From the NCBI GenBank assembly GCA_022566355.1, contig JADFJB010000002.1, positions 60,320-124,319 on the forward strand: DNA of 64,000 nucleotides, written 5' to 3'. The stretch comes from a candidate division KSB1 bacterium. GTDB taxonomy: Bacteria; Zhuqueibacterota; JdFR-76; DREG01. This document shows positions 1 to 8,275 of this stretch, one piece after another. The translations under genes and the position numbers were made by a program. Under the pieces are notes generated by a model. That model saw only the letters and a list, made by a program, of their open reading frames with translations. It did not search any database and was not told where the DNA came from. Position 1 is the first letter of the stretch, and every line of letters starts with the position of its first letter.

Positions 1-1
1 A

Positions 2-2905
2 TCTGGCAGTTTGCAAAGTCAAAGGATTGTTTTGGAAACAAGTCAGGAATATGAACTTGAATTTCTAGTAGAGGAATTGGTCGAATTCGGATATGAACGA
101 ACCGATCTGGTTAGCAGTGTTGGTGAATTTAGTGTAAGGGGGGGATTGATTGATGTGTTTGCTTTTGAATCTGTTTGTCCGGTTCGTATTGAATTCTTTG
201 GCGATGTTGTAGACACCATCCGAATTTTCGATGTCACTACGCAAAGATCAAAAGAGAAAATCCAACGGTTTTCAATTTTACCGCCGCCGGGCAAGAACAA
301 TGGACAATATGCTGAAGCACAAAATGATCTTTTGGATTTGTTGCCGGAAAAAACCATTTTACTTTTAGATCAACCGGAATTATTCGAACGGGTGTTCATA
401 GGGTTGAAAAAGCCGATGGACAGGGATGAGAGTATTCAAGAATGGCAGGAAGAAGAAGTAGACAAACAATGGGAAAAAATTCAAGAGAAGTTTGAAAAAT
501 TCAAGACAATTCTTCATCCTCACCTTGGTTCACAAGACGGAGTTGATATCCATTTTCGAATGCTCGGCATGAATGATTATCGCGGTAATATTCGGGAGTT
601 GCGAAAAGATATTAACCAATTCTATGGAGGGAAGCCGGCACACGTTTTTGTTTTGCTAGAAGAAAAATTTGAAGTAGAACGCATGCACGATCTTCTTCAA
701 GAATTTGAACAAAACATTCATATTGGTCAGGCGGTTCTTCATAGCGGATTCCAATATGCAAACGAAGGCATATTTGTTATAACGGAAAAAGATTTATTTG
801 GTCGTATACCACGCAAGCGGAACTGGGGTAAATACCGGGGCGGGACGCCGATCTCGAAGTTGAATACATTATCTCCGTCTGATTTAGTAGTTCATGTTGA
901 TCATGGGATCGGCAGATATACCGGACTGGAAAAAATAACAGTGGCTAATGCGGAAAGGGAATGTTTAAAAATTCGTTATAGAGATGGCGACTTACTTTTT
1001 GTTCACATAGATCAATTATGGCGGATTAGTAAATATTCCGGGGCGGAAGGAATGGTGCCTAAATTGAGCCAGTTAGGCGGCAAGGATTGGGAAAAGATAA
1101 AAGAGAGGACACGGAAATCGGTTGAAAAAATGGCCAAGGATTTGCTTCAATTGTATGCAACCCGAAAAACCAAAGAGGGGTTTGCCTTTTCTACTGATTC
1201 TTTATGGCAAAAGGAATTGGAAGCATCCTTTTTATACGAAGAGACACCAGATCAACTGAGCACCATTGAAGAAGTTAAAAAAGACATGGAATCCAGAGCT
1301 CCAATGGATCGATTGATCTGTGGTGATGTTGGGTTCGGTAAAACCGAAGTTGCTTTACGAGCCGCGTTTAAGGCGGTTTTGGATGGAAAACAAGTTGCCA
1401 TTCTGGTTCCGACAACTGTTCTTGCTCAACAACATTATAGTACTTTTTGTGAGCGGCTTTCTCGATATCCTGTAGAAGTTGGTTTGCTATCCAGGTTTAA
1501 AACGACCAAAGAACAGAAAAAAGAAATAGAAAAATTAAAATCCGGCAAATTAGATATTGTTATCGGAACCCACCGTCTTCTCTCAAAAGACGTTGAATTT
1601 AAAAATCTAGGATTATTTATCATCGATGAAGAACATCGATTTGGTGTCAAGCAAAAGGAAAAATTAAAATCAATTCATAAGCTTGTGGATGTTTTATCAT
1701 TGTCCGCAACCCCAATCCCGCGAACTTTGTATTTTTCTATGGCGGGCAGCCGCGACATGTCTGTCATTAATACGCCACCCGATGAAAGATTGCCTGTGAT
1801 TTCCCAGGTTTTACCGTTTGACAAAAAAATTATTAAGAGCGCTATTTTGGAGGAAATTTATCGTGGCGGACAAGTCTTTCTGGTTCACAATGCTGTGCGG
1901 TCAATATATTCAATGGAAAACCTGATATTAAAATTAATTCCGGATATTCGAATCGCGGTCGCTCATGGGCAGATGTCACCTCATGAACTTGAGAAAGTGA
2001 TGACTGATTTTGTTGAAAAAAAATATGATTGCCTCATTTGTACAATGATAATTGAATCGGGACTGGATTTACCGAATGTGAATACTTTGATTGTAAATCG
2101 AGCCGACAAACTTGGTTTGGCCCAACTATATCAAATCAAAGGAAGAGTAGGAAGGTCAAACCGGCAAGCATTTGCCTACTTCTTAGTTCCTCCAATTAAG
2201 TACCTTACACCAAGCGCACTCAAACGGCTCCAAACGATTGAAGAACATTTTGAGCTGGGAGCGGGTTTGCAAATTGCTATGAAAGATTTGGAAATCCGAG
2301 GCGCGGGTAATCTATTGGGTTCGGATCAAAGCGGGTTTATCAATGTGATCGGATTTGATCTGTATTGTAAATTACTCGAAGAATCAATTTCGAATCTAAA
2401 GAATGAAAAAATAGAAGTTGCAGAAAACGGACATTTAAAAGATGTTGTTATCGACGTTGATTTTGATGCTTATATTCCTGACGATTATGTCTCAATTGAT
2501 TTTGAAAGAATAAACATCTATCAACGATTAAACATATCCAAATCAAAAGATGATTTGTTTGAATTGGACGAAGAACTAAGGGATCGTTTTGGTCAATTGC
2601 CTAAACCAGTTCGTACTCTTCTTGAGATAACTAGGCTTAGACAACTTTGCGCATCGTTGGGAATCGATAAGTTTAAAATTAGAAATCGCACCCTAACTGC
2701 TTATTTTTCAGATAGTTATTACACAAAAGCAAAGCAAAAATCATTACAGCAAATTCTTTCATTAATTCAAGCATCTTCACCGGAAAAGCTACAATTTTTG
2801 CATGGGAAGAAATTTGGTTTTAAATTTCAATTAAGAAGCACTGACGAAACGTCACTAAACGATACAAAAGAATTTTTTAAGAGGTTAGAACAAAATACTG
2901 TATAA
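2..2905 (+). CDS. mfd: Transcription-repair coupling factor Mfd (5'-truncated by window edge)
   Basis: Mfd removes RNA polymerase stalled at DNA lesions and recruits UvrA for nucleotide-excision repair. The reading frame is open from base 2, so the gene starts outside the window; about 967 residues are present where full proteins have about 1100-1200, so roughly 150-200 N-terminal residues are missing. Visible in order: the end of the UvrB-like N-terminal region (EFSVRGG near residue 45), the RNA-polymerase-interacting CarD-like domain (DHGIGRYTGLE, about 290-370), Walker A (GDVGFGKTE, about 441), the DEEH box with RFGVKQKEKLK (about 541), motif III (SATPIPRTL), motif VI (KGRVGRSNR, about 711) and the C-terminal TRCF domain (about 810-915). 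The TTG at base 11 is internal, not a start. Three periplasmic folding factors follow with 20 bases between the first two genes. Confidence 0.97.
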   Translation, partial: SGSLQSQRIVLETSQEYELEFLVEELVEFGYERTDLVSSVGEFSVRGGLIDVFAFESVCPVRIEFFGDVVDTIRIFDVTTQRSKEKIQRFSILPPPGKNNGQYAEAQNDLLDLLPEKTILLLDQPELFERVFIGLKKPMDRDESIQEWQEEEVDKQWEKIQEKFEKFKTILHPHLGSQDGVDIHFRMLGMNDYRGNIRELRKDINQFYGGKPAHVFVLLEEKFEVERMHDLLQEFEQNIHIGQAVLHSGFQYANEGIFVITEKDLFGRIPRKRNWGKYRGGTPISKLNTLSPSDLVVHVDHGIGRYTGLEKITVANAERECLKIRYRDGDLLFVHIDQLWRISKYSGAEGMVPKLSQLGGKDWEKIKERTRKSVEKMAKDLLQLYATRKTKEGFAFSTDSLWQKELEASFLYEETPDQLSTIEEVKKDMESRAPMDRLICGDVGFGKTEVALRAAFKAVLDGKQVAILVPTTVLAQQHYSTFCERLSRYPVEVGLLSRFKTTKEQKKEIEKLKSGKLDIVIGTHRLLSKDVEFKNLGLFIIDEEHRFGVKQKEKLKSIHKLVDVLSLSATPIPRTLYFSMAGSRDMSVINTPPDERLPVISQVLPFDKKIIKSAILEEIYRGGQVFLVHNAVRSIYSMENLILKLIPDIRIAVAHGQMSPHELEKVMTDFVEKKYDCLICTMIIESGLDLPNVNTLIVNRADKLGLAQLYQIKGRVGRSNRQAFAYFLVPPIKYLTPSALKRLQTIEEHFELGAGLQIAMKDLEIRGAGNLLGSDQSGFINVIGFDLYCKLLEESISNLKNEKIEVAENGHLKDVVIDVDFDAYIPDDYVSIDFERINIYQRLNISKSKDDLFELDEELRDRFGQLPKPVRTLLEITRLRQLCASLGIDKFKIRNRTLTAYFSDSYYTKAKQKSLQQILSLIQASSPEKLQFLHGKKFGFKFQLRSTDETSLNDTKEFFKRLEQNTV

Positions 2906-2925
2906 ATTTTATAAAGGGTAGGTGT

Positions 2926-4665
2926 ATGAAAAAGAACTGGATTTTGTTGGTCATTTTAAGTGTGTTCATCGGAATGTTTTCCGGATGCAATTCTAAAAAA
3001 ACACAAATCGTAGCCAGGGCTGGGAATAGTTTGATAAGCCTTGAACAATTTGAAAGAGAATATCTAGAGTCAAATTCAATTCGATCTCTTCAAAATGCTT
3101 CAGGGGATGACAAGCAAAAATTTCTTGATAAAATGATCGACAAAGAAATGAAACTAATGTTTGCCAAACAAATGAATATAGATAAAATTCCGGAAGTGAA
3201 GGATCAGATCGAGCAAGCGAGACTGCAGGCGGCATACATAGCGGCATTGGAGCAGCTTGTTATGTTCAAAATCATAAAAGAAAAAGAGATTCGGGAATTT
3301 TATGATCGTTCTGATAAAGAAATAAGAGTGCGACATATTCTTTTGGATCTACCCTCAAAGGATGACGCGGACTCTCTCACAAAAGTTGTCGAAAAAGCAG
3401 CTGGAATTATCCGGGAGCTTCGATCTGGTGGTGATTTCACTGAACTTGCCGGGAACTATTCAAAGGATGAATTTAGTTCGAAAAAAGGGGGAGATCTTGG
3501 TTTCTTAAAATGGGGAAGCATGGACAATAAATTTATGACCGCGGTGCTAAAATCCGGGAAATATCAAATCTATCCCCAACCAATTATTACCTCCAAAGGC
3601 GTTCATATTATTCAGGTTACCGAAAAGCGACCTGTTTTACAAAGGCCATATGAGATTGAAAGAACTGTTATCGTGCGAAATCTGTTTAATCGAAAAAGAA
3701 AAAGCGTAACGGCAGAATTCGAAAAGTTCAATCAAGAATTGGACAAAAAATATAACGTTGTTATTTTTGAAGAGAATATTCAAAAAATGCTCACTTTTAT
3801 TTCAACGTCACCCAATGATTCTTTATTGCTAGAAAATTATGGAGTGAAAAATCCGGATTATTCATGGGTGTCATATGAATTGCGTTTCTTGCCACTTGCT
3901 CAATATGACAAGGAAACAAAAACAATGATCGGATTTTTTGAATTAATGTTCAATCAACAACGCGCACTAAGGCCCCAAGAGATCCGCACCGTCGAAATTG
4001 CAACAAAATTTTTACAGGACAAAATAAGATTTGATTTAACTTCGGAGATTGGTATCCGTCATGGCTACCTGGAAATACCAAATTACCGAAGACAATTAGA
4101 TAGCCAGGTTTCTCAAATTATAACCAGATATTTACAGAATAGTTATATTAATAAAATTAAAAAGATTACGGATGAAATGGCGGAAGAATATTACAATAAT
4201 CAGCCGGAAAAATATAAAATTCCCGCAAAAGCGGAAGTTCAAGAAATATTTGTTAAGGATTCTACCGAAGCCCAATTGATTTATCAATTGGCAACGGCCG
4301 GAAATGATTTTGACGTATTGGCAGAAAAATATAATACCCGGGCCAGGTCTAAAAATAAAAAAGGCAATCTTGGCTATCTTACTGAAAATAGTTTTGGAGA
4401 ATTGGGTAAAACTGCTATAGAATTAAAACCCGGGAAAATTGCCGGTCCGTTAAAGTTGGATAATGGATATTCAATTTTTAGGGTTTTAAGTCATGAAAAA
4501 GAACAGATGCAATCATTTTCAAAAATAAAAACAAAGGTTCGTTCCGACCTGGTAAGAAATCTGCGAAAAATCAACCAGGAAGAATGGGAAAAAAAGATAA
4601 AAGGTATGGTTCGTGTGCGGGTTTATGAAAAAGTACTAGAACGTGCGCTAAAGCAGCATACTTAA
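2926..4665 (+). CDS. Lipoprotein with two parvulin-type peptidyl-prolyl isomerase domains
   Basis: Probably a membrane-anchored periplasmic folding factor of the PrsA/PpiD/SurA kind that isomerises prolyl bonds in exported proteins. The N-terminus is a lipoprotein signal with lipobox FSGC and lipidated Cys21. A SurA-like helical region follows, then a parvulin domain at about residues 134-232 (VRHILLDL, GGDFTELA, KKGGDLGFL) and a second, more divergent one at about 435-523 (AEVQEIFV, KKGNLGYL, GKIAGPL). ATG 2926 follows a GGGTAGG ribosome-binding site. It lies directly downstream of mfd and ahead of two related genes, and is probably co-transcribed with them. Residues 235-430 match no family I recognise and are probably a second helical chaperone region. 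Confidence 0.88.
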   Translation: MKKNWILLVILSVFIGMFSGCNSKKTQIVARAGNSLISLEQFEREYLESNSIRSLQNASGDDKQKFLDKMIDKEMKLMFAKQMNIDKIPEVKDQIEQARLQAAYIAALEQLVMFKIIKEKEIREFYDRSDKEIRVRHILLDLPSKDDADSLTKVVEKAAGIIRELRSGGDFTELAGNYSKDEFSSKKGGDLGFLKWGSMDNKFMTAVLKSGKYQIYPQPIITSKGVHIIQVTEKRPVLQRPYEIERTVIVRNLFNRKRKSVTAEFEKFNQELDKKYNVVIFEENIQKMLTFISTSPNDSLLLENYGVKNPDYSWVSYELRFLPLAQYDKETKTMIGFFELMFNQQRALRPQEIRTVEIATKFLQDKIRFDLTSEIGIRHGYLEIPNYRRQLDSQVSQIITRYLQNSYINKIKKITDEMAEEYYNNQPEKYKIPAKAEVQEIFVKDSTEAQLIYQLATAGNDFDVLAEKYNTRARSKNKKGNLGYLTENSFGELGKTAIELKPGKIAGPLKLDNGYSIFRVLSHEKEQMQSFSKIKTKVRSDLVRNLRKINQEEWEKKIKGMVRVRVYEKVLERALKQHT

Positions 4666-4679
4666 GTACAAAGAAGAAA

Positions 4680-5567
4680 ATGAATAAAAGTATTATTAAT
4701 AAGCTCAAATCAATTTTATTAATTTCAACAATTTTGTTGTTCTTGAAATGCAATAAACCTGTCGATACCAGCCCGATGGTAGCTCAAGTTGGAAACACAC
4801 CTTTGACACTCATTGAGATACAGAATCAACTGGGAAATAATGGTTCGGAATTGATAAGCACAGATTATTTGCAATCTTATGTTTATCGCTGGATTGACAA
4901 TGAATTGATTTACCAGTCAGCTATATCTAAAGGATTTGACAAACTTCCCTTTATTCAAGAGGGATTGCAAAAATTGAAGCGAGACTTGGTTATCAGTTAC
5001 TATATCGAAGACAAGATGTCGAATTTACCGCCGATTTCCGAAGAAGACATAGCTGAATACTATCAAGAAAATCAAGCGAGTTTTCAAAGAGATTATGTAG
5101 AATTTAGATATTACTATTTGATTTGCAAAGACAGGCAGACGGCACAGACTGTTAAAGCGGCATTAACCAAAGGAGAAGCGATTGAAAATGTTGTCCAGAA
5201 AAACTATCCGGAAAACATTTTCAACAATCAATGGGACAGCGGTTATATTCCAATTGAAAATGTAATTTTATCTTTACAAAGAAGCATTGCTCGCCAACAA
5301 ACAGGGAGTTATATTGGACCGGTTGCAGGAGAGGGCGGGCATATTTTATATCAATTGGTTGAGAAACACGAAAGGGGTAGTTTCCGTGATATTGAACTTG
5401 TTAAAAATCAGATTATTCAGCGTTTGCGGGAAAGAAGGTATCGTGAAAGATTTAAGGAACTAATGGTTTCGCTTAAGAGTAATAAGAAAATTGAATTAAA
5501 TCTGGCAACACTAGAAAAAGAAGTAGTGCCTGATACAACCGTAAAAAAGCTTGAAGGATCTTTATGA
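4680..5567 (+). CDS. SurA/PrsA-like lipoprotein with degenerate parvulin domain
   Basis: A 295-residue exported protein, most likely a periplasmic chaperone. The signal peptide ends FLKC (Cys24); the Lys just before the cysteine is unusual for a lipobox, so lipidation is likely but not certain. The N-terminal part (VAQVGNTPLTLIEIQNQL, then ELIYQSAISKG) resembles the SurA_N helical region. The C-terminal part has the outline of a parvulin domain (EFRYYYLICKDR to GHILYQLVEKHERG) but lacks the usual HIL and GGDLG signatures, so isomerase activity is doubtful. Its stop overlaps the start of the next gene (ATGA), which points to translational coupling and joint work with the SurA-like protein. Confidence 0.8.
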   Translation: MNKSIINKLKSILLISTILLFLKCNKPVDTSPMVAQVGNTPLTLIEIQNQLGNNGSELISTDYLQSYVYRWIDNELIYQSAISKGFDKLPFIQEGLQKLKRDLVISYYIEDKMSNLPPISEEDIAEYYQENQASFQRDYVEFRYYYLICKDRQTAQTVKAALTKGEAIENVVQKNYPENIFNNQWDSGYIPIENVILSLQRSIARQQTGSYIGPVAGEGGHILYQLVEKHERGSFRDIELVKNQIIQRLRERRYRERFKELMVSLKSNKKIELNLATLEKEVVPDTTVKKLEGSL

Positions 5568-6853
5568 AACGAATAACTTTATTTTTTTATTTGTTTTTGT
5601 TTTTCGCAAACCATTCAATTGCCCAGGACAAACTTTTAGATGGCATTGCAGCGATTGTTGACGAAGAAATTATTTTACATTCGGAACTTACCCAATTTAC
5701 CATTCAATTGGCCTTACAATTAAAAATTGACCTTCAAAAAGAACCTGAAAAAATTGACGAACTTAGAAGAGCCACTTTGGAAAATTTGATAACACAGAAA
5801 GTATTATTATCCAAAGCGAAAGAAGACACGGTTATTGTCGAAGAACAGCAGGTGGAGGAAATCCTAAATAACCAGATTCAACAATGGACACAACAACTGG
5901 GTTCCATATCAAAGGTAGAAGAATATTTTGATATGCCCATTGGAAAAATCAAGAGGCAATTCCAGGAAGATGTTAGGAATCGCCTCATGGTTGAAAGGAC
6001 GCAGCAAATGTTTGTTCAAACAATCACAATAACCAGACAGGAGGTTGAGAGGTTTTTTAGGACCATGCAAGACAGCTTGCCGGAAACAAATGAAATGGTA
6101 CATATTCGAGTTCTGTTGCGAGAAGTTCGCGCCGGTGGCAAGGGCAAAGAAGAGGCCTTTAAGAAAATCTCAGAGATACGTGATAGAATAGTAAACGGGG
6201 AAGACTTTGCTACATTGGCTAAGGAGAATTCTGAAGACCCGGGTTCGGTTTCTGCTGGTGGAGAATTGGGTTTGATTCAACGAGGTGATTTTGTTCATGA
6301 ATTTGAAGAAACGGCCTTTAAGTTAAAACCGGGAGATATTTCAGAGATAATTGAAACAAAATTCGGACTTCATATCATTAAGCTAATTGAGAAAAGAGGA
6401 GAAAGGATAAATGTTCGTCATATACTCATTCAATTAAAGGCAGGCAGTAGCGACGCTGAGAAGACGAGAGCTTTTCTAGCTGCAATCAAGGATAGCATTC
6501 AAACAGAAGACGATTTCATTAAAATGGCCGAGAAATATTCTCATGATGCAACTTCTAATGATAATGGCGGCGACCTTGGATGGTTTGAGGTCGAAGGCTT
6601 ACAAATACCTGAATTTAAAAAGGCACTCGAAGGCCTTGAAATAGGAGAAGTAAGCCAACCCTTTTTGACTGAATTTGGATATTTTATTATTCGTTTAGAT
6701 GAAAAACGTGAGGGAGGCAAATTAAATTTAGAAGATGATTGGCAGCAACTGGAGCAATTTGCACTTAACCAGAAAAGCAGTAAAAAAATGCAAGAATGGG
6801 TGGAGGATCTAAAAACTAAAATTTATATTGAACTTAAAGAGCGGGTAAATTAA
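5564..6853 (+). CDS. surA: SurA-like periplasmic chaperone/peptidyl-prolyl isomerase
   Basis: SurA escorts outer-membrane beta-barrel precursors through the periplasm. The protein has a cleavable signal peptide (residues 1-21, ending HSIAQ), a SurA-type N-terminal domain (DGIAAIVDEEIILHSEL is the typical opening, kept here in full), and two parvulin domains: about 179-280 (VHIRVLLREV, GEDFATLAKENSEDPGS, GGELGLI, GLHIIKLIEKR) and about 283-383 (VRHILIQLKAG, GGDLGWF, GYFIIRLDEKR). Its length of 429 is that of canonical SurA. It is the last gene of the mfd-linked run and is followed by a strong hairpin terminator. Partners plausibly include the outer-membrane proteins coded elsewhere in the window (PorV-like and Omp85-like). 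Confidence 0.9.
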   Translation: MKRITLFFYLFLFFANHSIAQDKLLDGIAAIVDEEIILHSELTQFTIQLALQLKIDLQKEPEKIDELRRATLENLITQKVLLSKAKEDTVIVEEQQVEEILNNQIQQWTQQLGSISKVEEYFDMPIGKIKRQFQEDVRNRLMVERTQQMFVQTITITRQEVERFFRTMQDSLPETNEMVHIRVLLREVRAGGKGKEEAFKKISEIRDRIVNGEDFATLAKENSEDPGSVSAGGELGLIQRGDFVHEFEETAFKLKPGDISEIIETKFGLHIIKLIEKRGERINVRHILIQLKAGSSDAEKTRAFLAAIKDSIQTEDDFIKMAEKYSHDATSNDNGGDLGWFEVEGLQIPEFKKALEGLEIGEVSQPFLTEFGYFIIRLDEKREGGKLNLEDDWQQLEQFALNQKSSKKMQEWVEDLKTKIYIELKERVN

Positions 6854-6897
6854 GAAAGGATTCTTATTTGATAACTTTAAGGGTTTATCGCTTTCAC

Positions 6898-6937
6898 AAG
6901 GCTCCTCTAACACGTGGGGAGCCTTTTTTGTTTTTTT
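6898..6937 (+). terminator. Rho-independent terminator after surA
   Basis: A perfect 8-bp stem, AAGGCTCC pairing with GGAGCCTT, encloses a 12-base loop and is followed at once by a T-rich run. It lies 45 bases after the surA stop and should end the transcript carrying the three folding factors. Confidence 0.9.
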
Positions 6938-7029
6938 AAAAAATGAATATCTGTTGCGTGTTTTAGGAAAAAGAGGCAATTTAATAAAAGTATAAAATCA
7001 AATTTAAATCTAAAATCAAAAAGCGATAA

Positions 7030-7530
7030 ATGGAAATCATTGGTTGGGTATTTTTTGTGTTAGGAATGTTGATCGGTTTGGTTGTGATCCCATTTGGATT
7101 TGCCGGAACGTTCATAATCGTTGTAGGCGCGTTGATATTGGGGCTGGTCACCCAGTTTAGTGAAATCACAGGTAAATTTCTTGGATTACTCCTTGGCATA
7201 TCCATTGTAGTAGAATTATTAGAATTTTTTCTGGGTGCGGCAACTGCTAAAAAATATGGTTCTTCAGCATGGGGAATTTGGGGTTCTATAATCGGTGGAA
7301 TTTTTGGCGCACTTTGGGGAACAGCGATTTCCCCAATACTTGGCACTATTTTTGGTGCTTTTGTTGGAGTTTACCTGGGTGCATTCCTTTTTGAGTACTT
7401 CCGTTTTAAGGATGCTAATAAAGCGAAGAAGGCTGGTTGGGGAGCATTCCTAGGTGCGCTAACAGGAAGATTTCTGAAATTCATAGCTGCAATTGTAATG
7501 ATTGTAATGGTTGGGTACAAAGTCATTTAG
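7030..7530 (+). CDS. DUF456 family inner-membrane protein
   Basis: A 166-residue, very hydrophobic, glycine-rich protein with about four to five membrane segments. The pattern of alternating Gly-rich helices (residues 1-50, then GIWGSIIGGIFGALWG and GTIFGAFVGVYLGAFLFEY) is typical of the DUF456 family, whose function is unknown. The start ATG 7030 has only a weak purine-rich stretch upstream. It is the first gene after the terminator, so a promoter probably lies in 6938-7029, though I cannot pick out clear boxes. The reading frame of the next gene overlaps its end if an upstream start is used. Confidence 0.8.
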   Translation: MEIIGWVFFVLGMLIGLVVIPFGFAGTFIIVVGALILGLVTQFSEITGKFLGLLLGISIVVELLEFFLGAATAKKYGSSAWGIWGSIIGGIFGALWGTAISPILGTIFGAFVGVYLGAFLFEYFRFKDANKAKKAGWGAFLGALTGRFLKFIAAIVMIVMVGYKVI

Positions 7531-7552
7531 TCCAAACATTTATAAAATAATA

Positions 7553-8248
7553 ATGTATAATCCTATTAATTTACAATATTTTAGAACTGTTTTTATGTTA
7601 AGTCTAATTTTAATTGTTCATACAGAATTAAGCTTTGCACAAAACATCAACGAGGGTAGATTAACCATCGCCAGAGTCAAATACAGTGGCGGCGGTGATT
7701 GGTATAATGATCCGTCGGCTGTCCCGAATTTATTGTCATTCATAGAAAAAGAGACAGGAATTTTTGTCCGGAAGGATGAGGTAAAAATTTCATTGTCAGA
7801 CGAGAAACTCTTTTCTTTCCCCATACTTTTTATAACAGGCCATGGAAGAATTCGATTAACTGAGGTTGAAGTAAGAAGGCTGCGGGAATACCTTACTCAT
7901 GGTGGATTTTTATATGCAGATGATGATTATGGCATGGATAAATTCTTTCGTAGAGAGATGAAAAAAGTTTTCAAGGGTTATGAATTTGTTGAGTTGCCGT
8001 TTAACCATGAAATTTACAGTGCTCATTTTAATTTTACTAATGGTCCACCCAAAATTCATGAGCATGATGGCGGACCTCCCAAGGGATATGGACTTTTTTA
8101 TGATGGACAAATGGTTGTGTATTACACTGTAAACACCAACATTTCGGATGGTTGGGTAGATCCAGCCGTCCATAAGGATCCTCCGCAAATTCGTGAGGCT
8201 GCTCTGAAAATGGGAACCAATATCATCTTGTGGGTTTTAATGCATTAA
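7553..8248 (+). CDS. DUF4159 domain secreted protein
   Basis: A protein of about 230 residues with an N-terminal signal peptide (hydrophobic stretch ending ELSFAQ) followed by a DUF4159 domain: RLTIARVKYSGGGDWYNDP opens it, then ILFITGHGRIRLTEVEVRRLREYL and GGFLYADDDYG. The family has a Rossmann/flavodoxin-like look and no established activity; it is often found with MoxR/DUF58/DUF4175-type envelope genes. An in-frame ATG at 7511 lies inside the preceding gene; I prefer ATG 7553, and ATG 7595 would leave a minimal signal peptide. None has a strong ribosome-binding site. It stands just ahead of the DUF4175 gene, and the two plus the following TPR and 421-residue genes look like one unit. Confidence 0.8.
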   Translation: MYNPINLQYFRTVFMLSLILIVHTELSFAQNINEGRLTIARVKYSGGGDWYNDPSAVPNLLSFIEKETGIFVRKDEVKISLSDEKLFSFPILFITGHGRIRLTEVEVRRLREYLTHGGFLYADDDYGMDKFFRREMKKVFKGYEFVELPFNHEIYSAHFNFTNGPPKIHEHDGGPPKGYGLFYDGQMVVYYTVNTNISDGWVDPAVHKDPPQIREAALKMGTNIILWVLMH

Positions 8249-8275
8249 CAGTTAAATTTAAAGAAAGGGTTGATC

